Virus record (IMG/VR): IMGVR_UViG_3300000553_003571
Coordinates: 1 to 22,856 of that record
DNA from: a virus
Strand: one strand, 5' to 3'
Length of the DNA: 22,856 nt
Shown here piece after piece: positions 1 through 6,436 of the stretch. The notes beneath the pieces were generated by a model, which had not been told where the DNA came from, ran no database searches, and saw only the letters and a program-made list of their open reading frames with translations. Both the position numbers and the translations under genes were made by a program. The stretch's first letter is position 1. Each line of letters opens with the position of its first letter.

Positions 1-19
1 CTAGCATATTCACTTAACT

Positions 20-48
20 TCATATACTATATATAAATATAATATCCC
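20..48 (-). promoter_or_regulatory. Candidate promoter reading out of the left edge
   Basis: Read on the minus strand, this contains ATTTATATATAGTA, the same core found upstream of the ribbon-helix-helix gene at 127-294. It probably drives a gene that starts beyond the left edge. Only the core is seen; the upstream AATGACATT element of the other copies is absent at the expected spacing. Confidence 0.3.
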
Positions 49-61
49 CGAAAACCAGTTT

Positions 62-100
62 TTAACATTGTTTAACATTAAATTAACATTAAATGTCATT
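62..100. repeat. Three TTAACATT direct repeats plus AATGTCATT
   Basis: TTAACATT occurs at 62-69, 72-79 and 83-90, with 10 and 11 bp spacing, about one helical turn. AATGTCATT follows at 92-100. Sites on one helix face are typical operators for ribbon-helix-helix repressors, and two such proteins are encoded next door. The operator role is inferred; AT-rich chance repeats are possible. Confidence 0.4.
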
Positions 101-126
101 ATTTTATATAAAGTTATTTAATACTA

Positions 127-294
127 TCATAATATATCAAATTCTTTTTTATCTACGGCATTATTTTCAATAAGATCCTTAAGTATTAGATATTCTATAT
201 ATTTTGAAGAATTTTCAATATTTTTCATTAGATAATCTTTAATTTTAGGATTTAAAGCCACAGAAACACTAATCTTTGTTTTAACTTTTTTCAT
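127..294 (-). CDS. Small ribbon-helix-helix (CopG/Arc-like) protein
   Basis: This is a 55-residue protein. A short basic strand (KTKISVSVAL, residues 5-14) is followed by two predicted helices, the second containing SKYIEYLILKD, which fits the strand-helix-helix layout of dimeric DNA-binding repressors and antitoxins. It resembles the divergent gene at 400-558, which has SKSEYVEYLIKKD in the same place, so the two are probably paralogues. No toxin partner is visible beside it. Its promoter region (313-350) is nearly the same as that of the TnpB gene near 22600, and TTAACATT repeats lie just downstream. It is likely a transcriptional regulator, possibly autoregulating. The fold is fairly sure; the target is unknown. 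Confidence 0.6.
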   Translation of the reverse strand: MKKVKTKISVSVALNPKIKDYLMKNIENSSKYIEYLILKDLIENNAVDKKEFDIL

Positions 295-312
295 ATTTTA
301 TTGTTGTTTTAT

Positions 313-350
313 TACTATATATAAATAAAAAAATGTCATTTTTTTCTATT
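313..350 (-). promoter_or_regulatory. Promoter of the 127-294 gene, GAC-type
   Basis: Read on the minus strand it has AATGACATT, a T-run, then TTTATATATAG. The same arrangement lies upstream of the genes starting at 17669, 18575 and 22559. A 38-bp stretch matches the TnpB upstream region at about 35 of 38 positions. Confidence 0.5.
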
Positions 351-399
351 TTTAAACAAAATGAGTAAAAAATGATATAAAAACAAAATAAATTATAAA

Positions 400-558
400 A
401 TGGCTAGACCTAAAATTAAAGATAAAAAAATTACTATGTCCATAACAATCAATGAATTACTTAATGAAAAATTAGAAAAATATTTAGAAAAAAAGAAATT
501 AAGTAAATCCGAATATGTTGAGTACCTTATCAAAAAGGATAAAAATATAGAATTATGA
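400..558 (+). CDS. Small ribbon-helix-helix protein, first gene of the plus-strand operon
   Basis: A 52-residue protein beginning MARPKIKDKKITMSITIN, with a predicted DNA-contacting strand at residues 10-17 and helices through SKSEYVEYLIKKD. This is the usual size and layout of Arc/CopG-type repressors. Its stop overlaps the start of the DUF1848 gene (ATGA at 555-558), so the two are probably translated together. It is divergent from a paralogue at 127-294. The 105-bp gap between them carries a minus-strand promoter but no clear plus-strand one. Likely a regulator of this operon; the ligand and operator are not known. Confidence 0.6.
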   Translation: MARPKIKDKKITMSITINELLNEKLEKYLEKKKLSKSEYVEYLIKKDKNIEL

Positions 559-1331
559 GTAGTCCATACATTATTTCTGCTTCAAGAAGGGAGGATATAC
601 CCGGGTTTGAAAATAGAGTAAAATGGTTTTTAGAGAGATTACAAGAAGGTAAATTTTCACTAACAGGATTTTATCAGAATTATGATGTAACACTTGAAAA
701 ACTCAAATTAATAGTGTTTTGGACTAAAAATCCACAACCTTTACTTGAGCATTTAGATAAAATTCCCTATGAATATTATTTTCAATTTAGTCTAAATCAC
801 TATCCTGAATACGAATTGAATGTACCACCATTAGATAAAAGAATTCAAACTTTTAAAGATTTATCTGTTAAAATAGGTAAGGAGAAAGTTATCTGGCGAT
901 TTGATCCAATTATCGTAAATCAATATGTAACAACCGAAACTCTCATTAAGAGAATAGAATATATTGGAAATCAATTATATCCATATACAGAAAAATTAGT
1001 TTTCAGTTTCATTGACCCTTATAAAAAACTTGGAAATCTTTTCACAGAAATAGATACAGATATAAAATTAAAAATTGCTGAGGAATTAGTAAAATTTAAT
1101 CAAAAATGGAATTTACAATTATCAACTTGTGCTGAAGGAATTGAATTAGAAGGCATATCTCATAATAAATGTATTGATCCTGAATTAGTTAGAAGAATTT
1201 GTGGAAATCAAAAATGGATTACTGATACAAAAGATAAAAATCAAAGATTAGATTGTGGTTGTATAAATTCATCAGATATTGGATCATTCAAATCCTGTAA
1301 CCATAAATGTCAATATTGTTATGCTCAGTAA
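555..1331 (+). CDS. DUF1848 family protein with C-terminal Cys motif
   Basis: This 258-residue protein matches the DUF1848 layout end to end: IISASRREDIP at the N-terminus, VFWTKNPQPLL (54-64), VIWRFDPII (112-120), SFIDPYKK (151-158), STCAEG (190-195), and a C-terminal Cys cluster. That cluster includes CGC (234-236) and CxxxCxxC (C248, C252, C255, followed by YA). The last motif resembles the 4Fe-4S site of radical SAM enzymes but lies at the C-terminus, as is normal for this family. The biochemical activity is not established. The length is complete. The start overlaps the preceding repressor stop, and the next gene starts inside its last codons. Family assignment is firm from memory of the motifs; function is unknown. 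Confidence 0.8.
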   Translation: MSSPYIISASRREDIPGFENRVKWFLERLQEGKFSLTGFYQNYDVTLEKLKLIVFWTKNPQPLLEHLDKIPYEYYFQFSLNHYPEYELNVPPLDKRIQTFKDLSVKIGKEKVIWRFDPIIVNQYVTTETLIKRIEYIGNQLYPYTEKLVFSFIDPYKKLGNLFTEIDTDIKLKIAEELVKFNQKWNLQLSTCAEGIELEGISHNKCIDPELVRRICGNQKWITDTKDKNQRLDCGCINSSDIGSFKSCNHKCQYCYAQ

Positions 1332-1623
1332 AGGTTTTACATACAAACATGAAAATATAAGATTAGAAAAAATGCATTTTTATTTTTCTCCGCCTTATAA
1401 AAATTTTAATATGAGTGCAATACATCAGAAAATAACAAAAGGACTAGGTCCAAATAATTTGGTGAGACAAGTAAGATATGAATTTAATAATAAAACAAGA
1501 ATGCTAACAATAGTGGAAAATCCATATTTAATGATAGGTAAAGTTGTTAAAATTACTTATATTGTTAGTAATCAAGAAGAAAGAAAACTCAAATTAAATA
1601 AAATTGATAATGCGAGTAGGTGA
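1321..1623 (+). CDS. Small hypothetical protein, basic C-terminus
   Basis: A 100-residue protein of unknown function, apparently starting at ATG 1321, which overlaps the end of the DUF1848 gene by 11 bases. An upstream in-frame ATG at 1279 would overlap it much more. It is predicted mainly beta-stranded in its second half (residues 50-85) and ends RKLKLNKIDNASR, the basic tail seen on several proteins of this block. The next gene starts 14 bases before its stop, so the operon is tightly coupled. No catalytic motif is visible. Confidence 0.55.
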   Translation: MLSKGFTYKHENIRLEKMHFYFSPPYKNFNMSAIHQKITKGLGPNNLVRQVRYEFNNKTRMLTIVENPYLMIGKVVKITYIVSNQEERKLKLNKIDNASR

Positions 1624-1855
1624 CATTTTAGTTTATAATGGTAGAAATAGTGGATTTTATACCGATGGAAAACATTATAAAATATATAAAATTGATGATA
1701 ATTTCATACCAGGACATTTATGTGGTTGGATTAGAGATGATTCACAACAATCAACATACTTCAGAGAATGTGAGGCAGAAGATAAAAATTGGCATTATCT
1801 GAAGAAAGATAGAAAGAAAAAATTACAAAAGATAAATGATACTAGTAGAATTTAA
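1610..1855 (+). CDS. Small hypothetical protein, possible SH3-like fold
   Basis: An 81-residue protein starting MRVGDILVYNG at ATG 1610; a TTG six bases upstream is less likely. The beginning G-D-x-L-V-Y-N and the later GKHYKIYKI suggest a small beta-barrel such as the SH3-like proteins common in phages. It ends DRKKKLQKINDTSRI, the basic tail of this gene block. Its start overlaps the previous gene by 14 bases, and the next start lies 20 bases before its stop. Function is unknown; the fold is only inferred from the strand pattern. Confidence 0.55.
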   Translation: MRVGDILVYNGRNSGFYTDGKHYKIYKIDDNFIPGHLCGWIRDDSQQSTYFRECEAEDKNWHYLKKDRKKKLQKINDTSRI

Positions 1856-2206
1856 TTTCAATAAACTTGAAATAGGACAAAATAATGTTCGCGATTATCA
1901 TAAGCCATCTAATAATTTTACGAGAAGTTAGATCTATTAACAGAATATAGAAAAGATGTAGCAGAAACACCATCTATTTTTATAGGATTGAATTTAAGTT
2001 CATTAATGTTAAAAAGTTCCACATTTAATCTTGCAAATTGTGGAAAAAGAATTTCTTTTGGTGCTGGTAATTTTACTAATTGTAAAGTTTATTTAGATTT
2101 ACGAATTAATCCCAATGAAGTAATTATTGGCGAAGAAAAAGAATTGTCTAAACATGTTCTAAGACTAGAACGACAGAAAAAATTAAAAAAATTAAATAAA
2201 AAATAA
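1836..2206 (+). pseudogene. Frameshifted small hypothetical gene
   Basis: ATG 1836 opens a frame that reads to a TAG at 1929-1931. A second frame then runs to 2206 and ends ERQKKLKKLNKK, the basic tail of this block. Adding one T to the T-run at 1916-1919 joins the two: the product then runs KPSNNFYEKLDLL across the join with no stop, giving about 124 residues. The second part has no good start codon of its own (a TTG at 1988 is possible). It is therefore one gene broken by a one-base deletion, or an assembly error in a homopolymer. Function is not recognised. Confidence 0.5.
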
Positions 2207-2215
2207 TATATAGTT

Positions 2216-2531
2216 ATGGAAGCAAATGAATTAAAAAGAAAATTACTCAATATTGTTGTCGGTGAATGGATACAAGAAAAATATTTTCTTAACAAGAAAT
2301 CTTGTAGAAAAAAATCTCACAGATTACATAAATCAATTTCTAAAAATAGAAGGTTTATTAGTTACACTAGAACAAACTGAACCAGATAATAAAACTGTTA
2401 TTTTAGTAAAATATGGTACTTTTGAAAAATCATATGAATTAATGCTCACATTACATTTATCAGTATATGATGATGGTTGTAGTGAATCAGGTGCAACAGG
2501 TTATACTAGAGATTTAAATTATCCACAATAA
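2216..2531 (+). pseudogene. Frameshifted small hypothetical gene
   Basis: ATG 2216 opens a frame reading MEANELKRKLLNIVVGEW that soon drifts into basic, unlikely sequence. An overlapping frame from 2253 continues sensibly to 2531 and ends TRDLNYPQ. Removing one T from the run at 2284-2287 fuses them as QEKYFLTRNLVEKNL, about 104 residues. An ATG at 2253 could start the second part alone. As with the gene before it, the break is at a T-run, so sequencing error is as likely as true decay. The product appears to be an alpha/beta protein of unknown role; it lacks the basic tail. Confidence 0.5.
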
Positions 2532-2563
2532 TTTTTTTACTTAAATAAGATTATCTATTTTTG
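2530..2563 (+). promoter_or_regulatory. Candidate Bacteroidota-type promoter
   Basis: TATTTTTG at 2556-2563 matches the TAnnTTTG box of Bacteroidota sigma factors, 24 bases before ATG 2588. A T-rich stretch lies at the -33 distance. Similar TTTGTAAAAAT context occurs before the gene at 5447. Confidence 0.4.
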
Positions 2564-2587
2564 TAAAAATCTAAAATCTCATAAACT

Positions 2588-2896
2588 ATGAAATATTACT
2601 ACAAAATTTTTATCAATGAAGGATATGAAGAATCTTTAAAATCAATCAATGCACCTGAAAGTTTTTTGACATCATTAAAAGAAAGTTCATCTTTTAATGC
2701 CAATATTGAAGATGGAATGACCGATTTTTATGTTGGTTATGATATTGATCAAGTTAGAAAAGGTAAACCAGACGATGCTTGGACTTGGTGCTCAATCAAA
2801 AACTATTATAAAGTTAATTGGACATATAAGGGTGAACTTCATCACAAGAGGAAAGATGCAGTTACCAAATTGAAAAAATTATGGGAAAATGAGTGA
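2588..2896 (+). CDS. Small hypothetical protein
   Basis: A 102-residue protein of unknown function beginning MKYYYKIFINEGYEES. It has an aromatic middle (DAWTWCSIKNYYKVNW, residues about 61-76) and a basic end containing KLKKLWENE. The last feature resembles the tail shared across the block. It is the first gene after a possible promoter at 2556-2563, so it may start a sub-operon. The next gene overlaps its stop by 8 bases. Confidence 0.6.
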   Translation: MKYYYKIFINEGYEESLKSINAPESFLTSLKESSSFNANIEDGMTDFYVGYDIDQVRKGKPDDAWTWCSIKNYYKVNWTYKGELHHKRKDAVTKLKKLWENE

Positions 2897-3050
2897 TCAT
2901 AAATTAATTGGTAGATGTGGAAAATATTTACCAAATTGTTATATAATTAAGCAAGGTAATAGGGAGTTCTATCTCAAAGACTACCAATTACCTTTTATTT
3001 TTTCCATTAAAGAAATTCGCAAGTTTAAATTGCGGGAAATCCAAAAATAA
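2889..3050 (+). CDS. Very small hypothetical protein with basic tail
   Basis: A 53-residue frame beginning MSDHKLIGRCGKYLPN at ATG 2889, overlapping the preceding stop in the same style as its neighbours. It reads as short beta strands and ends IRKFKLREIQK, which fits the basic C-terminal motif of this block. That shared tail and the overlap are the main evidence that it is real. Function unknown. Confidence 0.5.
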   Translation: MSDHKLIGRCGKYLPNCYIIKQGNREFYLKDYQLPFIFSIKEIRKFKLREIQK

Positions 3051-3059
3051 ATAAAATTA

Positions 3060-3248
3060 ATGAAAGCAAAATGTAAAGTGGACTACGGTCAATTTGAAAT
3101 CAACAAAAAATACAATTATTCCTACCAAAACAACACAAGAAAATATCATGTGGACGGTGATTATAGTAAAACAGAATTTACTAAAAAACAATTCGATTCA
3201 ATGTTTATAACAGAAAATATAAATAGAAATGAAAAGAATGTGTATTGA
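3060..3248 (+). CDS. Very small hypothetical protein
   Basis: A 62-residue protein beginning MKAKCKVDYGQFEINKKY, likely a small beta-rich domain given the alternating hydrophobic pattern and many Tyr residues. It starts 10 bases after the preceding stop. The next gene begins 20 bases before its end. Its own C-terminus lacks the basic K-L-K-K tail. No function is recognised. Confidence 0.5.
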   Translation: MKAKCKVDYGQFEINKKYNYSYQNNTRKYHVDGDYSKTEFTKKQFDSMFITENINRNEKNVY

Positions 3249-3417
3249 TTGGCAAAATGAACCTTGTATGAATAATTTTTGTTCACATAGAAAACTACAT
3301 GAAGAAGGTGCTGGTTGTGATATACGATGTGATTTTGTCAATCAATCAAATCCCTGTCAATTAATTTCAAAAATCAGAAAAACAAAAATTAAAAAAATTA
3401 CTACATCAATAAAATGA
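3229..3417 (+). CDS. Small Cys-rich protein, probable metal binder
   Basis: A 62-residue protein with six Cys (residues 5, 13, 18, 29, 33, 43) and two His in the first two thirds. Spacings such as C-x4-C and C-x3-C suggest a structural zinc site. It ends RKTKIKKITTSIK, the basic tail of the block. It overlaps the neighbouring gene on each side. The metal-binding role is inferred from Cys content only. Confidence 0.55.
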   Translation: MKRMCIDWQNEPCMNNFCSHRKLHEEGAGCDIRCDFVNQSNPCQLISKIRKTKIKKITTSIK

Positions 3418-3728
3418 GTAAAATGTATAAAATTGGTGATAGAGTTATTTTTAAAGCTCAAGCATATAAACAATATGCTTGGAGATTAAATGATTTTGAA
3501 GAGTATACCATAATAAATAAGGCACTTTCAAATGAGAATAGTACCGATTATATACCAAACACAATATATTATGTTGTTAAAGATAATAATGGAAATGAAA
3601 CAACTTGGTTTGAATATGACATTAATAGTTTAGGTGCATATATTCCTTCTGATGAAGGTGGTTATTATAATTTTTGTTCATTAAAACAATTTAGAAAACA
3701 AAAACTTAAAAGATTAATGTTATTTTAA
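3414..3728 (+). CDS. Small hypothetical protein, possible SH3-like fold
   Basis: A 104-residue protein beginning MSKMYKIGDRVIFKAQ. The K-I-G-D-R-V-I-F opening is typical of small SH3-like or KOW-like barrels, and similar to the 1610-1855 product. It has aromatic strands in the centre (TIYYVVKDNNGNETTWFEYD) and ends FRKQKLKRLMLF, one of the clearest examples of the shared basic tail. It overlaps the previous stop by 4 bases (ATGA). Function unknown. Confidence 0.6.
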   Translation: MSKMYKIGDRVIFKAQAYKQYAWRLNDFEEYTIINKALSNENSTDYIPNTIYYVVKDNNGNETTWFEYDINSLGAYIPSDEGGYYNFCSLKQFRKQKLKRLMLF

Positions 3729-3880
3729 TCTTTCTCTTGATAAATCATACATCAGGAGGTAATAATATTTATTTTGGAAAACTCTTACATCCAGAAAGAG
3801 ATCCAGAATTGCGTTCATAGGCACAAAGGATAAAAAGAAAAATTAAAATGCAAAAAATAATGAAAATACATGGAAATTAA
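3710..3880 (+). pseudogene. Remnant of a small gene, no start and an internal TAG
   Basis: An open stretch without a usable start reads GGNNIYFGKLLHPERDPEL, meets TAG at 3818-3820, then continues in the same frame as AQRIKRKIKMQKI and stops at 3880. The second part resembles the basic tail of neighbouring proteins, which suggests a decayed member of the same group. The AGGAGG inside it (3754-3759) is part of this coding remnant and has no nearby start codon. Confidence 0.3.
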
Positions 3881-4151
3881 AGTGTTGGAAATTTATGAAA
3901 AATTCAAAAACAATCAAAATGAAATTTTAAAGGAATTAAATGATTTAATCTTAGGTAAAAATATTGAATTATTTGAATATAATCAAGATTCAAAAGAATA
4001 TGATCTTGTTGATGATTATAAAGTAGAATCAACATTTATGTGGGAAGATGATCAAATCGTTTTTTCATTTGGACCTGATGAATGGGATATTGTATCAATA
4101 AACAAAACTGACTTAATTAAAATTAAAGATGAGAATGAAAATAGTTTGTAA
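3870..4151 (+). CDS. Small acidic hypothetical protein
   Basis: A 93-residue acidic protein. An N-terminal helix (residues 1-30, EIYEKFKNNQNEILKEL) is followed by beta-type sequence with MWEDDQIVFSFGPDEWDIV near residues 57-76. It lacks the basic tail of the proteins before it. No family is recognised. It is preceded by gene debris and followed by a 41-base gap. Confidence 0.55.
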   Translation: MEIKVLEIYEKFKNNQNEILKELNDLILGKNIELFEYNQDSKEYDLVDDYKVESTFMWEDDQIVFSFGPDEWDIVSINKTDLIKIKDENENSL

Positions 4152-4192
4152 AAAAACTTACTCATTAAAAGAATATATAAAAAAATAAATAA

Positions 4193-4432
4193 ATGGAAAG
4201 TAAATATATTAGATTTGAAAAGATTCCAAAAGATTCAAATCGAAAAACAGACATATATAAGATAATAACGAAATATGATAAACCAGAAATATTAGGAACA
4301 ATAGAATGGTTTGGTCGTTGGCGCAAATATGCGTTTTTTCCTTTTCCAAATACCGTTTTTGAAACTATATGCTTGACAGACATAATTAATTTCATAAATG
4401 AATTAATGGAAGAAAGAAAAAAATTAAAATAA
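4193..4432 (+). CDS. Small conserved-looking protein (WFGRWRKYAFFP motif)
   Basis: A 79-residue protein with a central motif GTIEWFGRWRKYAFFPFPN (about residues 35-53) followed by TVFE and a C-terminal helix. I recall similar small proteins (K-W-x-x-W-R-x-Y-x-F-F-P, then N-T-V-F) in bacterial and phage genomes of this group, but no function or family name. Its stop directly precedes the ATG of the next gene. Confidence 0.6.
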   Translation: MESKYIRFEKIPKDSNRKTDIYKIITKYDKPEILGTIEWFGRWRKYAFFPFPNTVFETICLTDIINFINELMEERKKLK

Positions 4433-4663
4433 ATGTTAAATTTAGGAATAATTTATAAAGATGATAAAATCGTAAATCACAGATCTTTATTGAAAGTGTC
4501 ATTGAATCCTATTTTTAGATATTTTGGTTTTTGTATTGGTACGATATGTACAGATAATGAATTGAAAGGTTTAAAAATATTAAAATGTGAAAAAAGAAAA
4601 ATTAAATGGCAAAAATATGATGTACAGCATAAAACCATTATTAAAAAAAGAATTATTATATAA
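4433..4663 (+). CDS. Small basic hypothetical protein
   Basis: A 76-residue protein beginning MLNLGIIYKDDKIVNHRS and ending in a Lys/Ile-rich tail (IIKKRIII). It is placed between two genes with no gaps: it starts at the base after the preceding stop and its TAA shares a base with the methyltransferase ATG. This coupling is the best support for it. Function unknown. Confidence 0.5.
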   Translation: MLNLGIIYKDDKIVNHRSLLKVSLNPIFRYFGFCIGTICTDNELKGLKILKCEKRKIKWQKYDVQHKTIIKKRIII

Positions 4664-5406
4664 TGTTAAATATAAACGAAGTATATTTGGGAGATTGTCT
4701 TGATATTATGCAAAAAATTGATACAGCTTCAGTTGATATGATTCTGGCAGATTTACCTTTTGGAAGTACAAATTGTCAATGGGATTCTCAAATTGATTTA
4801 AAAAAATTATGGAAACAATACGAAAGAATAATTAAAGATCATGGTGCGATATTGCTATTTGGTCAAACACCATTTGACAAAGTTCTTGGATGTAGTAATT
4901 TAAAATTACTAAGATATGAATGGATATGGGAAAAACCACAAGCAACAGGTCATTTAAATGCAAAAAAAATACCTATGAAGGCACACGAAAATATATTATG
5001 CTTCTATAAAAAATTACCAACATATAATCCACAAAAAACTTATAATCACAAACGAAAAATATCAACAGCTCATCATAAAAGAAACACTAGTACTGGTGAA
5101 ATATATGGCAAATGTGATGATTTTTCTGATTATAACTCCACAGAAAGGTATCCTAGAAGTGTTCAAATATTTCATAGTGATAAACAAAAATTAAATTTAC
5201 ACAGCACTCAAAAACCTTTAGCATTATGTGAATATTTAATAAATACCTACACAAACGAAGGTGATTTAGTGTTAGATAATGTTTGTGGTAGTGGAACAAC
5301 AGGTGTTGCTTGTAAAAAATTAAATAGAAATTTTATTATGATAGAAAAAGATCTAGATTTCTTTAATATATCATTAAATAGATTAAATGAAAATCCTTTA
5401 CAATGA
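4663..5406 (+). CDS. Site-specific DNA methyltransferase (beta-class, N6-A or N4-C)
   Basis: This 247-residue enzyme would transfer a methyl group from S-adenosylmethionine to an exocyclic amine of A or C. The catalytic motif IV is ADLPFGSTNCQWD (29-41), a DLPF variant of the usual DPPY. The cofactor motif I follows near the C-terminus (DNVCGSGTTG, 205-214), preceded by STQKPLAL (181-188). The order IV then I is the beta-class order of the N6/N4 methyltransferase family. No restriction nuclease is nearby, so it is probably an orphan phage enzyme used for protection against host restriction or for gene control. It is translationally coupled to the gene before it. Family sure, base specificity not known. 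Confidence 0.9.
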   Translation: MLNINEVYLGDCLDIMQKIDTASVDMILADLPFGSTNCQWDSQIDLKKLWKQYERIIKDHGAILLFGQTPFDKVLGCSNLKLLRYEWIWEKPQATGHLNAKKIPMKAHENILCFYKKLPTYNPQKTYNHKRKISTAHHKRNTSTGEIYGKCDDFSDYNSTERYPRSVQIFHSDKQKLNLHSTQKPLALCEYLINTYTNEGDLVLDNVCGSGTTGVACKKLNRNFIMIEKDLDFFNISLNRLNENPLQ

Positions 5407-5424
5407 TTTTTATTTAAAAAATCA

Positions 5425-5432
5425 TTACTTTG
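5425..5432 (+). promoter_or_regulatory. Candidate promoter box before the 5447 gene
   Basis: TTACTTTG is one mismatch from TAnnTTTG and lies 14 bases before ATG 5447. The flanking TTTGTAAAAAT is shared with the box at 2556-2563. Confidence 0.3.
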
Positions 5433-5446
5433 TAAAAATAATTACT

Positions 5447-5956
5447 ATGAAAAAACACGAAAAAAATTATACAATTTTAAAAGAATTTAAAGATGAAATT
5501 AGTTCCGGAGAAATAGATATAGATTATGATATTTTTGGTAATCTCTCAAATGATAATGATTTTTGGGATAAATTTTCTGAAATTAATAAAGATATTCAAC
5601 ATAGTATACCAGATCGTAGTACATCAATTAAAATCGATGATATAATTAAAATATTAGAAAATCTTAAAAATAAAGGTTCCAATTATGTTAATATTGATAT
5701 TGATCATGATCGTAATGAATATTTATTTTATGGTCTTAATATTAGATTAGCTACTGATGATGAAATTGATTTAGAAAATAAGATTATTGAAGAAAATGAA
5801 AAAAGAAAAAAGAAAAAAGAAGTTTTACAAGACGCAGAAAAATCTCTTCAAGATTACGAAATAGAACTAAAAAAAGATCCTTCAAGCACATTCTATAGTG
5901 GTCTTATAGAATTAACAAAAAAAGTTATCGTTGAATTAAAAAAGCCTCAAAAATGA
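5447..5956 (+). CDS. Charged helical hypothetical protein
   Basis: A 169-residue protein starting MKKHEKNYTILKEF at ATG 5447; an ATG at 5387 inside the methyltransferase gene is less likely, because a promoter-like box lies between. The middle contains a helix-strand region (DIIKILENLKNKGSNYVNI). The C-terminal third (residues about 108-169) is a Lys/Glu-rich predicted coiled coil. It is the last gene of the plus-strand run, and its stop lies within a strong terminator. Function unknown. Confidence 0.65.
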   Translation: MKKHEKNYTILKEFKDEISSGEIDIDYDIFGNLSNDNDFWDKFSEINKDIQHSIPDRSTSIKIDDIIKILENLKNKGSNYVNIDIDHDRNEYLFYGLNIRLATDDEIDLENKIIEENEKRKKKKEVLQDAEKSLQDYEIELKKDPSSTFYSGLIELTKKVIVELKKPQK

Positions 5957-5966
5957 GGCTTTTTTA
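5938..5966. terminator. Bidirectional rho-independent terminator
   Basis: Stem AAAGCCTCA (5941-5949) and TGAGGCTTT (5954-5962) with a 4-base loop, flanked by A-run and T-run. It sits between the convergent genes ending at 5956 and 5968 and can serve both. Confidence 0.85.
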
Positions 5967-5967
5967 A

Positions 5968-6423
5968 TTAAAATGCTCTTATAGGTCGTACCCTATATAA
6001 TTGTTCTTTACCACCTAACTCACTTTGAGTGCCATTTCCAAAAAATTGTAGCCAAGCAGTTTCCGGAGTATATTCAGTTGAACTCCAATAATTATCAAGT
6101 GCTGAAAAATTTCCAATAACACTCTTTTGTAAAAACATTTGATTCAATTCATCCTTTGAAGGCAAAAACCAATCAGAATATCCATTCAATATTAGATTAT
6201 AACAAGCATCTGCTGCAATCATAGTATTACCTGTACAACCACTAACAATTAACATTGTATTTGTTAATCCAGAACCTATTACAGTTGATACACAACCAAT
6301 TCCAACTCTTGAGCAACCCCAATATAACGGAAATCTAAAATCCTCAGTTGCAGCTATCAATCCACCAGTTGCACCGGTATAAAAAACTGTACCACCACTT
6401 ACACTATCACCAATATTTGCCAT
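5968..6423 (-). CDS. DUF1566 (Lcl C-terminal-like) protein, probable virion receptor-binding protein
   Basis: This 151-residue protein begins ANIGDSVSGGTVFYTG and carries the DUF1566 signature: GYSDWFLPSKDELNQMF (about 101-117), YWSSTEY (132-138) and the end YRVRPIRAF. The domain has a C-type-lectin-like fold and is common in phage tail tips and surface adhesins. The start MANIGDxVxGGTVFY is typical of short phage versions. It is the last gene of the minus-strand block, close to the terminator, downstream of tail-type genes, so a host-binding role is likely. DUF1566 domains can be targets of diversity-generating retroelements, but no reverse transcriptase is seen here. Confidence 0.8.
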   Translation of the reverse strand: MANIGDSVSGGTVFYTGATGGLIAATEDFRFPLYWGCSRVGIGCVSTVIGSGLTNTMLIVSGCTGNTMIAADACYNLILNGYSDWFLPSKDELNQMFLQKSVIGNFSALDNYWSSTEYTPETAWLQFFGNGTQSELGGKEQLYRVRPIRAF

Positions 6424-6436
6424 TTATTTATTATAA

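Noticed and set aside
3754-3759. Perfect AGGAGG ribosome binding site
   Set aside because: No start codon lies at a suitable distance, and the bases are part of a coding remnant (S-G-G-N).
3818-3820. TAG read as an amino acid (code change)
   Set aside because: TAG ends other convincing genes, for example before 17195 and at tnpB. Only this remnant would gain from readthrough.
5968-6423. Diversity-generating retroelement target
   Set aside because: DUF1566 domains can be such targets, but no reverse transcriptase, template repeat or near-copy of the 3' end is seen in the window.
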